Program-made: the position numbers and the translations under genes | Source of the DNA: JAZDRH01 sp047470865 | GTDB lineage: Bacteria > Pseudomonadota > Gammaproteobacteria > Pseudomonadales > Pseudomonadaceae | Direction: 5' to 3' | NCBI RefSeq assembly: GCF_047470865.1 | Contig: NZ_JAZDRH010000006.1 | Span: 1 to 64,000, forward strand | Length of the DNA: 64,000 nt | Shown: positions 1 to 8,508 of the stretch, one piece after another | How positions within the stretch are numbered: position 1 is the stretch's first letter | Layout of the letters: every line of letters begins with the position of its first letter | Notes under the pieces: model-generated | What the model saw: the letters and a program-made list of their open reading frames with translations, nothing else | What the model was told of the DNA's origin: nothing | Databases searched by the model: none

Positions 1-221
1 GTATGTAAATTTCTAAAAATCTCAAGTATTATAAAATCTCTAAATTCGTTATTGTCATTAAATTCATATTTATAAGTTATGAATTTTAACAAAAATTTAT
101 TAGCAGAAACTATATCCCAAATTTTCTTTCGTTCCTCAATATTGATTTATTGAAACCGCAATATAATTTGTTCTTTTAATGAATAAATTTTTTCTTTTCT
201 TTCATCAAAGACTTTTATCAT
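1..221 (-). pseudogene. AT-rich remnant of an unrecognised gene (runs off left edge)
   Basis: On the minus strand an ATG at 219-221 opens a frame that reads MIKVFDERKEKIYSLKEQ and continues, after one in-frame TAA at 147-149, with a lysine-, isoleucine- and glutamate-rich stretch to the window edge without another stop. The composition is far more A+T-rich than the neighbouring core genes, which suggests foreign or decaying DNA. I do not recognise the family. The reading could also be a chance frame in AT-rich DNA. Between 222 and the next gene at 438 I see only AT-rich sequence with no convincing gene. Confidence 0.25.
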
Positions 222-437
222 GCTAAGTTTATTGTTTCTGTGTAAATCATTGTGATAATTATAAATTATCCCTAATCATTATTTTCTCGCTTAATATATT
301 TTATAAAATTTTTAATCATAATTAGCTATTATATATTTAGGTTTACTAGCACTTATATTAGAATTATTCATTGACACATTATAACCCGCAATAACTCGGA
401 CTCCTCAATTTATCAATCTCCGTGCCATAAACACTCC

Positions 438-821
438 TTATTGCGCTGCTTTTGCTGTGGACTGGAAAGCGCTAATAAAAAGCATCAACCAACCCAGCAT
501 AAAGAACACTCCTCCTATAGGTGTAACTATGCCCAAACCTAAGTTAGCCAAAGTTAAACAATAAATACTGCCTGAAAATAAGAGGATGCCAATCATAAAA
601 AACAATCCTGAACACACAACAAGCTTTTGCGTTTTATGCCAGGACCAAATAGCCAACGCGAGCAATACTACTGCATGTAATAGTTGATATTGCACTGCTG
701 TCTGAAAAGCCGCCAGCGCTGCTACGGATAGTTTTGTTTTTAAAGCATGTGAGCCTAACGCGCCTAGCATCACACCAGATAAACCAAAAAAGGCGGCACT
801 TGCCATAAAAATACGAAACAT
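438..821 (-). CDS. DUF423 family small inner-membrane protein
   Basis: A 127-residue, very hydrophobic protein with about four membrane segments. The N-terminal pattern, in which a first helix is followed by GALGSHALK, and the later GGVFFMLGWL segment are typical of the DUF423 (YgdD-like) family, whose function is unknown. The length matches the family. The ATG at 821 is preceded by GAGGA about nine bases upstream. It is divergent from the peptidoglycan transglycosylase gene at 957, so the two may share the intervening promoter region. Family assignment comes from sequence pattern; no role is implied by the context. Confidence 0.8.
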   Translation of the reverse strand: MFRIFMASAAFFGLSGVMLGALGSHALKTKLSVAALAAFQTAVQYQLLHAVVLLALAIWSWHKTQKLVVCSGLFFMIGILLFSGSIYCLTLANLGLGIVTPIGGVFFMLGWLMLFISAFQSTAKAAQ

Positions 822-956
822 TGCGATATTCCTCGAAAAATAAAATTTTAACTCTACGCACTCTTAAATCGATTCGCTAGCTCTTCTACATTTTAAGCTA
901 CAAAGAAGCTCGAAAAGCTTTTATGCTGTACGTGCAAAGTATCTTATAGGAAGGCT

Positions 957-1658
957 ATGTTTAAACGCTTATTTAAATGGCTCTTAAAACTGAGTTTAGC
1001 GGCTATTGTTTTGAGTCTAGCTATGGTGCTCAGTGTAGGCTACTTCAACCCCAGTCACTCAGCACTAATGCTTGAGCGCAAACTAAGCCGCTGGCGGGCT
1101 AATGAATCTTACTCTATTGGCCGAGAATGGATTAGCTATGAGGAATTACCTGATGCATTAAAGCTCGCTGTAATTGCGGCAGAAGATCAACTATTCCCTG
1201 AACATAAAGGTTTTGACATTAACGCGATCGCAAAGGCTTTTAAGCGTAATAAAAGCCAATCGCGCACTACTTTTGGCGCAAGCACTATTAGCCAGCAAGT
1301 CGCAAAAAACCAATTTCTCTGGTCTGGACGTTCTTACCTACGCAAAGGAGTTGAAGTTTGGTTTACCTTTCTCATCGAAAGCACTTGGAGCAAGCAACGT
1401 ATCCTTGAAGTTTATTTAAATAGTGTCGAATGGGGTGATGGTATTTTTGGAGCACAAGCAGCCGCCCAGTACTATTTTGGTAAAGATGCAAATCAACTAA
1501 CACAAAGCCAAGCCAATCAAATGGCCGCCATTCTACCTAGCCCATTAACGCGCAGCGCCAGCCAACCTTCGGCTTATACAAAACAACGAGCAAACTGGAT
1601 TAACCAGCAAATTCATCAGCTTGGCGGTGTTCAATTTTTACACAAACATGGGCTTTAA
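957..1658 (+). CDS. mtgA: Monofunctional biosynthetic peptidoglycan transglycosylase
   Basis: A GT51-family glycosyltransferase that polymerises lipid II into glycan strands at the outer face of the inner membrane. The 233-residue length fits MtgA. A single N-terminal membrane anchor (about residues 8-30) is followed by the GT51 domain. The catalytic glutamate lies in AVIAAEDQLFPEHKGFD (Glu76), with the further conserved blocks GASTISQQVAKN, EVYLNSVEWGDGIFG and QAAAQYYFGK. AGGAAGG sits just before the ATG. Its stop codon abuts the stop of the convergent EAL gene with no spacer, so no independent terminator separates them. Confidence 0.93.
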   Translation: MFKRLFKWLLKLSLAAIVLSLAMVLSVGYFNPSHSALMLERKLSRWRANESYSIGREWISYEELPDALKLAVIAAEDQLFPEHKGFDINAIAKAFKRNKSQSRTTFGASTISQQVAKNQFLWSGRSYLRKGVEVWFTFLIESTWSKQRILEVYLNSVEWGDGIFGAQAAAQYYFGKDANQLTQSQANQMAAILPSPLTRSASQPSAYTKQRANWINQQIHQLGGVQFLHKHGL

Positions 1659-3644
1659 TCATTCATCTGCTTTGTTATTGATGGCTAGCATTAATTGTGT
1701 AATTTGCTCAGCCTCCAGTGGCTCGCTGTAAAGATAGCCCTGTGCGTAGTCGCAGTCTATTGATTTTAAAAATGCTTCTTGTTCAAGTGTTTCAACACCT
1801 TCACACAATGCCTGCAAGCCTAATGTATGCAGTAGTTGCACTAAGATACGTAATAAGTTTTCATTATAGGTCGAAGGTAAAGCACGAATAAATGACTGAT
1901 CTAATTTAACAACATCTACTGGCAGTTGTTGTAAATAACTTAATGATGAATACCCCGTCCCAAAGTCATCGATGGATAATTTAATCGATAACTCGCGTAG
2001 TTTTAATAGGTTAGCATTTACCATTGTAATATCATGCAAAAATGATGACTCTGTCAGTTCAATTTCAATCAACCTTGCATCAACATCTAGGCGTGTTATC
2101 TCTTCTTTAATAATATCTGGCAGTTGCGGTGTATTGGCTAAACTACCCGACAAGTTAATCGCCACTGAAAAATTCTCTAAACCAGCAGCTTGCCATAACC
2201 TAGCTTGCTGTACAGCTTCAACAGCAACCCAAAAAGTAATGGAACGAATCGCACCTATGCGTTCGGCGATAGGAATAAATACATCAGGAGTAATACTGCC
2301 TAGTACTGGATGATTCCAGCGCACTAAGGCTTCAACACCATAATAACGTCCTGTTCTTAGATCTTTTTTTAATTGATAGCGTAAACATAACTCACCACGG
2401 CGTGAAGCCCCCCACAAGGCTTCTTCAATGTTGCGCTGATAACGTAATTGAGCATCATCTTGCGCATCATAGTATTGGTAGAGGGCATCGGTATGGTCAC
2501 GCACTAACGTCATGGCTAACTCAGCTTTACGTAATAACGCAGCAACACCTTTATCATCATCTGGAAAGAGCGCAATACCTATTTTTACGCGAAGATTAAT
2601 GCTGTCGCCAAAAATAAAGGGGCGAGCAAATATTTTTTCAATGGTCTGCACTATGTGTTCGACATCATCCTTAATATCAATGCGCTTCACTAAACAAAAT
2701 GAACTAGAAACCCGTGATAACAGAGACGCTTCATCCTCTAAAATCTTTAAACGCTGTGCAGACTCATACAGTAATTTATCTGCTACACGGTATCCATAAC
2801 GCTCATTAATTTGCTTGAAATGCTCTAAGCCTATATAGAACACAGCATAGGATTCTGAGTCAGAGGCATGCTGTAGGCTCTTTTTCAAACAAGCACAAAG
2901 CTCTTGTAAGTTTAATAAGCCCGTAAGTGGGTCCAATCGTTTTGATTGATCTGTAATGCTTTGCTGAAAATCAGCAATTTCATCAAGAAGTTGATTTACG
3001 CGGGCGACCCACTCGCCTAATTCATCTTTTCGGTGTTTTTTAAGAACTTGAGGTAAGCGCTCTTTAGGCTTTCTTGGGTCAATCGACTTTATATACCTCA
3101 ATAAACTAGCCAATGGATAGGTAAGAATATGACGATAAATCAAAGAGAGTAATAAGGCCAAAATCAGTGCATGCAATAAGCCTAATAAAATTCGCATATT
3201 CAAGGCATTTTGTGCCCACTGCTCCAATGTTTGGCTATTGGTGGTAAGAACTAGCTCAAGTTTTGGCTTGTCTTTTACATCTAGTACGCAACTGTATTTT
3301 TTCTCGGCAAATGAGAAGAAGGAAAATTCTTTTGTTTTATTATAGTTTTGATTGCTTAGTTCTTTAGCTACTCGCTGCTGATTTACTACTAGCTCAGCTT
3401 TTTTAATAGACATTAATACTGCAGCACTATCAAGTATTTGATTAACTTGTTGGCTATTCATATTTGAAATAGCCTGCTCAAGTTGTGGGCAGAAAGTCAA
3501 TAAAGCACTTTGTACTTCTTGTTCAAATAAATTCTCTAAATCAGTAAACGAACGCCATACCTGTAGCACCGTCCAAAATAGGCTTAAGCTAAAGGATGTG
3601 ATGATCACCCATAAAATCAAGCGTCTCGAAAGCTTATTGACCAT
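1659..3644 (-). CDS. Membrane-bound c-di-GMP phosphodiesterase (degenerate GGDEF-EAL)
   Basis: A 661-residue sensor-type protein predicted to hydrolyse c-di-GMP. It has a membrane segment at about residues 9-27, a periplasmic region of about 115 residues, a second membrane segment at about 150-170, a HAMP-like linker, a GGDEF domain (about 235-395) and an EAL domain (about 400-655). The GGDEF signature is replaced by RVSSSF (311-316), so cyclase activity is unlikely. The EAL domain keeps VEAL (437-440), INLSG, IELTESS, DDFGTGYSSL (559-568) and CEGVET, which argues for active hydrolysis. The degenerate GGDEF may bind GTP as a regulator, but that is inference. The periplasmic ligand is unknown. 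Confidence 0.88.
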   Translation of the reverse strand: MVNKLSRRLILWVIITSFSLSLFWTVLQVWRSFTDLENLFEQEVQSALLTFCPQLEQAISNMNSQQVNQILDSAAVLMSIKKAELVVNQQRVAKELSNQNYNKTKEFSFFSFAEKKYSCVLDVKDKPKLELVLTTNSQTLEQWAQNALNMRILLGLLHALILALLLSLIYRHILTYPLASLLRYIKSIDPRKPKERLPQVLKKHRKDELGEWVARVNQLLDEIADFQQSITDQSKRLDPLTGLLNLQELCACLKKSLQHASDSESYAVFYIGLEHFKQINERYGYRVADKLLYESAQRLKILEDEASLLSRVSSSFCLVKRIDIKDDVEHIVQTIEKIFARPFIFGDSINLRVKIGIALFPDDDKGVAALLRKAELAMTLVRDHTDALYQYYDAQDDAQLRYQRNIEEALWGASRRGELCLRYQLKKDLRTGRYYGVEALVRWNHPVLGSITPDVFIPIAERIGAIRSITFWVAVEAVQQARLWQAAGLENFSVAINLSGSLANTPQLPDIIKEEITRLDVDARLIEIELTESSFLHDITMVNANLLKLRELSIKLSIDDFGTGYSSLSYLQQLPVDVVKLDQSFIRALPSTYNENLLRILVQLLHTLGLQALCEGVETLEQEAFLKSIDCDYAQGYLYSEPLEAEQITQLMLAINNKADE

Positions 3645-3702
3645 AGCTTTGTATGCCTATCAAAATGATAGTTAATGTTATTATTAATTATAACTTAAAA
3701 TG

Positions 3703-3726
3703 AAAAAGCCCAGCTAATGCTGGGCT
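3703..3726 (-). terminator. Rho-independent terminator of sodB
   Basis: An 8-bp perfect stem (AGCCCAGC / GCTGGGCT) with a TAAT loop lies just past the sodB stop codon. On the minus strand it is followed by a run of five T. It separates sodB from the downstream EAL gene. Confidence 0.85.
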
Positions 3727-3741
3727 CTCATTTGAAGTTTA

Positions 3742-4320
3742 TTACGCAAAGTTTTTTGCTACAAACTCCCAATTAACAAGATTCCAAAATGCTTCTAGGT
3801 ATTTTGGACGAGCATTACGATAATCAATATAATACGCATGTTCCCAAACGTCGCAAGTCAATAGTGCTTTATCTTGTGTAGTTAATGGGCAGCCTGCATT
3901 AGAAGTGCTCGTTAAAGCTAAAGAGCCGTCTGGTTTTTTCACTAACCAAGCCCAGCCTGAACCAAAAGTGCCAATCGCGGTTTTGGTAAATTCTTCTTTA
4001 AATTTCTCAAATGAACCAAATGCTTTGTTAATTGCATCGGCTAGTGCGCCAGTAGGTTCGCCACCTGCTTTAGGAGCTAGGCAATGCCAGTAAAAAGTAT
4101 GGTTCCAAACTTGCGCTGCGTTGTTAAATATACCGCCTGTTGAGGTTTTAATAATCTCTTCTAGGCTTTTACCTTCAAACTCAGTACCCACCACTTGGTT
4201 GTTTAGATTAACAACATAAGTATTGTGGTGTTTGCTGTAGTGAAAATCTAAGGTTTCTGCAGAGATGTGTGGCTCTAGCGCATTTTTTTCATAAGGTAGT
4301 GCAGGTAATTCAAAAGCCAT
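3742..4320 (-). CDS. sodB: Iron-type superoxide dismutase
   Basis: Converts superoxide to oxygen and hydrogen peroxide in the cytoplasm. The 192-residue length and the FELPALPYEKNALEPHIS start are characteristic of Fe-SOD. Metal ligands are visible as His27 (LDFHYSKHH), His74 (WNHTFYW), Asp157 and His161 (DVWEHAYYIDYRN). The active-site region FGSGWAWL is present. The gene has its own downstream terminator and is probably monocistronic. In this family expression is often iron-controlled, but I could not identify a convincing Fur site upstream. Confidence 0.96.
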   Translation of the reverse strand: MAFELPALPYEKNALEPHISAETLDFHYSKHHNTYVVNLNNQVVGTEFEGKSLEEIIKTSTGGIFNNAAQVWNHTFYWHCLAPKAGGEPTGALADAINKAFGSFEKFKEEFTKTAIGTFGSGWAWLVKKPDGSLALTSTSNAGCPLTTQDKALLTCDVWEHAYYIDYRNARPKYLEAFWNLVNWEFVAKNFA

Positions 4321-4625
4321 GGTTTTCTCCAGTAATATCAGGACAAGGCACAGAAAGTAATATTGCCTAGCATTATTAGCAGCAGGTCAACCTACTCAAT
4401 TGCTCTATCATACACGGTTGCATCTTTGCTTGCACATGAAGGCAGCCACCTTTAATTGTGCAGGAAATGCATTCAATGAACATCAAACAGTATAGTGCAG
4501 AAAATTTAACGAACAACCTACAAAAAGTAAGTACTTATTACTTTATACTTTTATTTTAATTAATTTTGGCAATAAAAACCGCTACTTAAAATCCAGAACA
4601 CTAGAGAAGTAGCGGCTTTCTAGGT
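4321..4625. other. Intergenic region between sodB and cytochrome c5 gene
   Basis: About 300 bases without a supported gene. It holds the sodB promoter region and, at its right end, the terminator of the cytochrome gene. An AT-rich 7-bp inverted repeat (AAAGTAA 4524-4530 / TTACTTT 4538-4544) is the only other structure I noticed and has no assigned role. Confidence 0.5.
4574..4615 (-). terminator. Rho-independent terminator of the cytochrome c5 gene
   Basis: A 9-bp stem (CCGCTACTT 4579-4587 / AAGTAGCGG 4607-4615) with a 19-nt loop follows the cytochrome stop codon. On the minus strand it is followed by five T. Confidence 0.75.
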
Positions 4626-5057
4626 TTACAAGCCTGACATAAATTGAATAGCTGATTTTAGCTCATCGTCAGAACAATCACTGCAAGTACCTTTAGGCGG
4701 CATTGCATTAAAACCTTGGATAGCTTGTTTAAGAAGACTATCTAGACCACCTTGTTCATCCGCACGTTGTTTCCATGCAGCGGTATCGCCTTTTTTCGGC
4801 GCGTCCAACAAGCCTGTAGCATGACAAGTAGTACAGAATTTATTGTAAACTTCTTCGCCAGTACGCGCACCACCACTAGCTGCAGCAACAACTGGAGCAG
4901 CTTTAGCACAAGGCTCGCCTGCCAAACACACTGTACTTAGTGGAGAAATACGCTCTGCAATCGCAGCATCATCTGACTCAGTGGCAGCCATAGCGCTAGC
5001 AGCCCAAAGAGTTACAACAGTAGCTTGTGCTACTAGTATTTTTTTCATTAGGTTCAC
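4626..5057 (-). CDS. Cytochrome c5 family periplasmic cytochrome
   Basis: A 143-residue secreted monohaem cytochrome c that should carry electrons in the periplasm. A Sec signal peptide is clear (MKKILVAQATVV...ASAMA). The haem motif is CTTCH (Cys75, Cys78, His79) and the axial methionine is in NAMPP (Met119). The extra cysteine pair in GTCSDCSDDEL is typical of cytochrome c5. The start read here is a GTG, chosen because GAGGG lies six bases before it; an ATG three codons later is the alternative. It is flanked by a terminator and by alr but does not appear to share an operon with it. Confidence 0.88.
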   Translation of the reverse strand: MNLMKKILVAQATVVTLWAASAMAATESDDAAIAERISPLSTVCLAGEPCAKAAPVVAAASGGARTGEEVYNKFCTTCHATGLLDAPKKGDTAAWKQRADEQGGLDSLLKQAIQGFNAMPPKGTCSDCSDDELKSAIQFMSGL

Positions 5058-5184
5058 AGTATACCCTCATTGTGGCTTTTCACACTCGCGGCCACGGACC
5101 TCACGAGCGCTCGGTAGTATACCTGCTGATAACGCAGACCGAAATAGTTGATCACTACACGAATCCATAAAGCAGGTATTTTCT

Positions 5185-6252
5185 TTATTCCAAATAGTAT
5201 CTTGGCACACGTTTTAAATTGCAAAATAACTGATAAGAAATGGTATTAGCTGCACGTGCGATAACCTCTGCACTGACTTGTTTACCCCAAAGTTCTACAG
5301 GAGAACCCAAAGTAGCTTCTGCAATCGTTGTAATATCAACCGCCAACATATCCATAGAAACACGTCCTATAATTTTAGTAAGCTGGCCACAAACTGCAAC
5401 AGGCGTACCTGAGTCGACTTGACGCGGATAACCATCAGCATAACCCATTGCAACAATGCCCACTCGCGTAGAACTGGGCGTAATATAGCGTGCACCATAA
5501 CCAACAGGTTCGCCTGCGGCTAATTCTCGCACGCCAATTATCTGCGACGCTAAGGTCATTACTGGGATTAAAGCATTTGCTGGGGCTTGAGGCTCTTCAA
5601 AGGGGCTGCAACCATATAGCATAATGCCTGGTCGAACCCAGTCACTTGGCAACTCAGGCCAAGCCAAAATGCCAGGCGAATTGCGCATACTCACAGCTGA
5701 GTTCAGGCCTGCACGAGCGGCATTAAAGGTAATAAGTTGCTCTTTTGTCCTAGGCTGCTCTACTTCATCTGCTTGCGAAAGATGTGTCATTAACACAATG
5801 TTTGAGACATTCGGTGAGGCGTTCAGTGCTTGCCAAGCTTTTTTGTATTCTTCTGGCGCAAACCCCATACGGTGCATGCCTGAGTCCATTTTCAACCAGC
5901 ACTGGATAGGGCGACTTAGTTGGGCCTGATTAATCGCTTCAAGCTGCCAAGCACTATGCACAGCCGTCCATAAATCATATTCAGCTATTAGGGCCAACTC
6001 ATCCTTCACAAAAAAGCCTTCTAATAACAAAATAGGCTGAGTTACACCTGCTGCCCTTAGCACTAATGCTTCTTCTAAAAAGGCTACCGCAAAACCATCC
6101 GCCTCATGTAAGGCTTGCGCGCAACGTATTGATCCATGCCCATAAGCATCTGCTTTAACAACGGCCAACGCTTTTGCTTGAGTCAGTTGTTTAGCTAATA
6201 AATAATTGTGTTTTAAAGCAGCTAGATTAATAACAGCTTGTGCAGGACGCAT
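5185..6252 (-). CDS. alr: Alanine racemase
   Basis: PLP-dependent interconversion of L- and D-alanine, supplying D-Ala for peptidoglycan or allowing D-Ala use as a nutrient. The 355-residue protein carries the PLP lysine in AVVKADAYGHG and the second catalytic base in GYGARY. I start at the ATG at 6252 (MRPAQAVINLAALKHNY), which matches the usual start; the frame extends 10 codons further to a TTG that lacks support. The divergently transcribed Lrp-family gene resembles DadR, which in Pseudomonas controls the dadAX alanine catabolic genes, so this may be the catabolic-type racemase (dadX). No dadA is present here. Confidence 0.92.
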   Translation of the reverse strand: MRPAQAVINLAALKHNYLLAKQLTQAKALAVVKADAYGHGSIRCAQALHEADGFAVAFLEEALVLRAAGVTQPILLLEGFFVKDELALIAEYDLWTAVHSAWQLEAINQAQLSRPIQCWLKMDSGMHRMGFAPEEYKKAWQALNASPNVSNIVLMTHLSQADEVEQPRTKEQLITFNAARAGLNSAVSMRNSPGILAWPELPSDWVRPGIMLYGCSPFEEPQAPANALIPVMTLASQIIGVRELAAGEPVGYGARYITPSSTRVGIVAMGYADGYPRQVDSGTPVAVCGQLTKIIGRVSMDMLAVDITTIAEATLGSPVELWGKQVSAEVIARAANTISYQLFCNLKRVPRYYLE

Positions 6253-6499
6253 GGCAAGAGTCAACCTTATATCAATCAACAAGGCCGCTTATCATCCGCC
6301 TCTTACCTTACAAATTCCAGTCTCAAATTCTACAAAAAGCAATTTATTAACTATTCTTTATCAGGCTTGTATAAGTAACCCAGCGCAAATTTTGCATAAA
6401 AAGTATCACTATTTACATTAAGCAGTGCTTTTCACCTAAGTTTAGGGCATATTTAGCGGCATTATTTAGCAATTAGGTTTTCTGATAGGAGTATCTCCT

Positions 6500-6994
6500 T
6501 TGCGCACTGAAACTTCAGCCCGTCGTCAACTGGATAAAATTGACTACAATATTCTGCGTATTTTACAAGAAGACGCCCGTATTTCATTTACTGAACTAGG
6601 CGAGCGGGTGGGCTTATCTACCACACCTTGTACAGAGCGTGTGCGCCGCATGGAGCGTGAAGGCATTATTGTTGGCTATAACGCACGCCTAAACCCACAA
6701 ATGCTCAATGCAGGATTACTAGTTTTTGTTGAGATTAGCTTAGATTACAAATCAGGCGATATTTTTGAGTCTTTCCGTCAAGCTGCACTAAAGCTGCCTC
6801 ATGTTTTAGAATGCCATTTAGTTTCTGGACATTTCGACTATTTGATTAAAGCACGCATCTGTGAAATGGCATCCTATCGCAAGCTGCTGGGTGATATTTT
6901 ATTACGCCTGCCGAATGTGCGTGAATCAAAAAGCTACATTGTCATGGAAGAAGTAAAAGAAACTCTCAGCTTACCTTTAGACGGCAATAACTAA
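6500..6994 (+). CDS. dadR: Lrp/AsnC family regulator, DadR-like
   Basis: A 164-residue feast/famine regulator. The N-terminal winged helix-turn-helix reads LDKIDYNILRILQEDARIS then GLSTTPCTERVRRMEREG, and the C-terminal part is a RAM ligand-binding domain. The sequence is strikingly like the Pseudomonas Lrp protein that senses L-alanine and regulates dadAX. The start is a TTG with AGGAG eight bases upstream. It lies divergent to alr, so alr and its own gene are the likely targets. The exact symbol rests on resemblance and neighbourhood; lrp or bkdR-like naming is the alternative. Confidence 0.82.
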   Translation: MRTETSARRQLDKIDYNILRILQEDARISFTELGERVGLSTTPCTERVRRMEREGIIVGYNARLNPQMLNAGLLVFVEISLDYKSGDIFESFRQAALKLPHVLECHLVSGHFDYLIKARICEMASYRKLLGDILLRLPNVRESKSYIVMEEVKETLSLPLDGNN

Positions 6995-7018
6995 ATCTTT
7001 ATTTAAATAGCAAACAAT

Positions 7019-7047
7019 AAAAAACCCGCCTTAGCAGCGGGTTTTTT
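7019..7047. terminator. Bidirectional terminator between dadR-like gene and rpmG
   Basis: A 9-bp perfect stem (AAAACCCGC 7021-7029 / GCGGGTTTT 7037-7045) with a 7-nt loop. T runs follow in both directions, so it can end both the rightward regulator transcript and the leftward rpmBG transcript. Confidence 0.88.
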
Positions 7048-7063
7048 ATGTAGCTATTATCAA

Positions 7064-7219
7064 TTACTTGATTTTAGCTTCTTTGTAAATCACGTGTTTA
7101 CGCACAACTGGATCGTATTTTTTGATCTCAATTTTATCGGGCGTAGTACGTTTGTTTTTGTCGGTGGTGTAGAAATGGCCAGTACCAGCGCTAGACACCA
7201 AACGAATCAAATCACGCAT
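7064..7219 (-). CDS. rpmG: 50S ribosomal protein L33
   Basis: A 51-residue ribosomal protein read from the minus strand, starting MRDLIRLVSSAGTGHFYTT and ending in a lysine-rich KEAKIK tail. The KNKRTTPDKIEIKKYDP core is diagnostic for L33. It is the zinc-free type, as no CxxC pairs are present. It follows rpmB by 13 bases and is co-transcribed with it, ending at the shared bidirectional terminator. Confidence 0.95.
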   Translation of the reverse strand: MRDLIRLVSSAGTGHFYTTDKNKRTTPDKIEIKKYDPVVRKHVIYKEAKIK

Positions 7220-7232
7220 GATTCTCTCCTAA

Positions 7233-7469
7233 TTAAACCTTTTCACCGCGCGCGCGCAGTTCAGTTAATACAGCGTCGATGCCGCGTTTATCAATTACAC
7301 GCATACCTTTTGCCGAAACACGTAGACGTACAAAGCGCTTCTCAGATTCAACCCAGAAACGATGGTACTGCAAGTTTGGCAGGAAACGACGACGGGTTTT
7401 GTTGTTAGCGTGGGAAACATTGTTCCCTGTAACTGGACCCTTACCAGTTACTTGACATACTCTTGACAT
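7233..7469 (-). CDS. rpmB: 50S ribosomal protein L28
   Basis: A 78-residue large-subunit ribosomal protein with the typical start MSRVCQVTGKGPVTGNNVSH and the basic block NNKTRRRFLPNLQ. It is the first gene of the rpmB-rpmG operon, the usual arrangement in gammaproteobacteria. Its 5' leader contains a short hairpin at 7495-7515. Length and sequence leave little doubt about the assignment. Confidence 0.96.
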   Translation of the reverse strand: MSRVCQVTGKGPVTGNNVSHANNKTRRRFLPNLQYHRFWVESEKRFVRLRVSAKGMRVIDKRGIDAVLTELRARGEKV

Positions 7470-7494
7470 ACCTCAGCCCTCTAGAACCACATGC

Positions 7495-7515
7495 CCAACC
7501 CGGCATATGGGTTGG
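7495..7515 (-). promoter_or_regulatory. Hairpin in the rpmB 5' leader
   Basis: A 7-bp inverted repeat (CCAACCC / GGGTTGG, 7-nt loop) lies about 25 bases upstream of the rpmB start. It could be a leader structure for translational feedback on the operon, but nothing in the sequence proves this. Confidence 0.3.
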
Positions 7516-7727
7516 CTGCTTAAACTCAAATTTGATTAGCAAGTAGTTGAAAAACAGGGGTTTTCCAATCTTACACTAGGCTTTTTACCTAATCTTGCTA
7601 GGTTTTTAGTCAGCTTACTGAGCACCGCAAGCAGACTACACCCAGAAAAGAGCCACGCTTTATAGCAGAAATCCTCTTTCACAGCAAGAATCATAGGCAA
7701 TTTGATCCACCTATCAGATAAATGGTG

Positions 7728-8405
7728 TCATGAAATCCAACCATTTTCCAGCATTGAGTAAGGTTCGCCGCTACCAACAATAAAATGATCCAAGACGCGC
7801 ACATCAACTAACGCTAATGCATCACGAATTTTTTCAGTAATCATTTTATCTGCCTGGCTTGGCTCTGCCACACCCGATGGATGGTTATGCGTCAAGATCA
7901 CTGCAGCGGCATTATTCGCTAATGCGCGCCTCACCACTTGTCTTGGGTAAACACTTGCACTGTCTATTGTGCCATAAAATAATGACTCAAAGGTAATTAC
8001 TCGATGTTTTGCATCTAAAAATAAGCAGGCAAATATTTCATGGGGTTCATGCCTAAGTTGCGCTTTTAGAAAATCACGCACTGCCTGTGGACTTTCTAGA
8101 GCATTGCTACGCTCTAATGTCTCAGCTAAATAACGCCGGCTCATTTCTAAAACGGCTTGCAGCTGCACATACTTAGCCGGTCCTAGCCCTTGATGCGCAG
8201 TAAATTGAGCTATGTCCGCTTCAAACAAGGCACGTAAGCTGCCAAACTCTTTTAGGAGTAGGCGTGCTAAATCAACCACATTACAACCGACAACGCCTGT
8301 ACGTAAAAAAATAGCAAGTAGCTCAGCGTTATCTAGTGTTCTAGCACCTTGGCGTAATAATTTTTCTCTGGGTTTTTGCTCGTCTGGCCATTGTTTAATA
8401 TTCAT
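7728..8405 (-). CDS. radC: RadC family JAB1/MPN-domain protein
   Basis: A 225-residue member of the RadC family. The N-terminal half contains a helix-hairpin-helix-like region (FTAHQGLGPAKYVQL). The C-terminal JAMM metal-binding motif is seen in VILTHNHPSGVAEPSQADK. The family was once linked to DNA repair; its true role is unsettled and some members act in recombination or on mobile DNA. Length is normal. It is transcribed divergently from coaBC, about 100 bases apart. Confidence 0.93.
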   Translation of the reverse strand: MNIKQWPDEQKPREKLLRQGARTLDNAELLAIFLRTGVVGCNVVDLARLLLKEFGSLRALFEADIAQFTAHQGLGPAKYVQLQAVLEMSRRYLAETLERSNALESPQAVRDFLKAQLRHEPHEIFACLFLDAKHRVITFESLFYGTIDSASVYPRQVVRRALANNAAAVILTHNHPSGVAEPSQADKMITEKIRDALALVDVRVLDHFIVGSGEPYSMLENGWIS

Positions 8406-8508
8406 ATTGGCATTCCTTACCCATTAGCTGACTTAATTTAACGCTCCTCGCTATGCTATCTTAGTGTCTTTTCGATTGTTTGCCGGAAATAAAAGGGGCT
8501 AACTTCCT

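Noticed and set aside
5185..6282. Alanine racemase start at the TTG at 6282
   Set aside because: The ATG at 6252 matches the family start MRPAQAVINL and no ribosome site supports the TTG.
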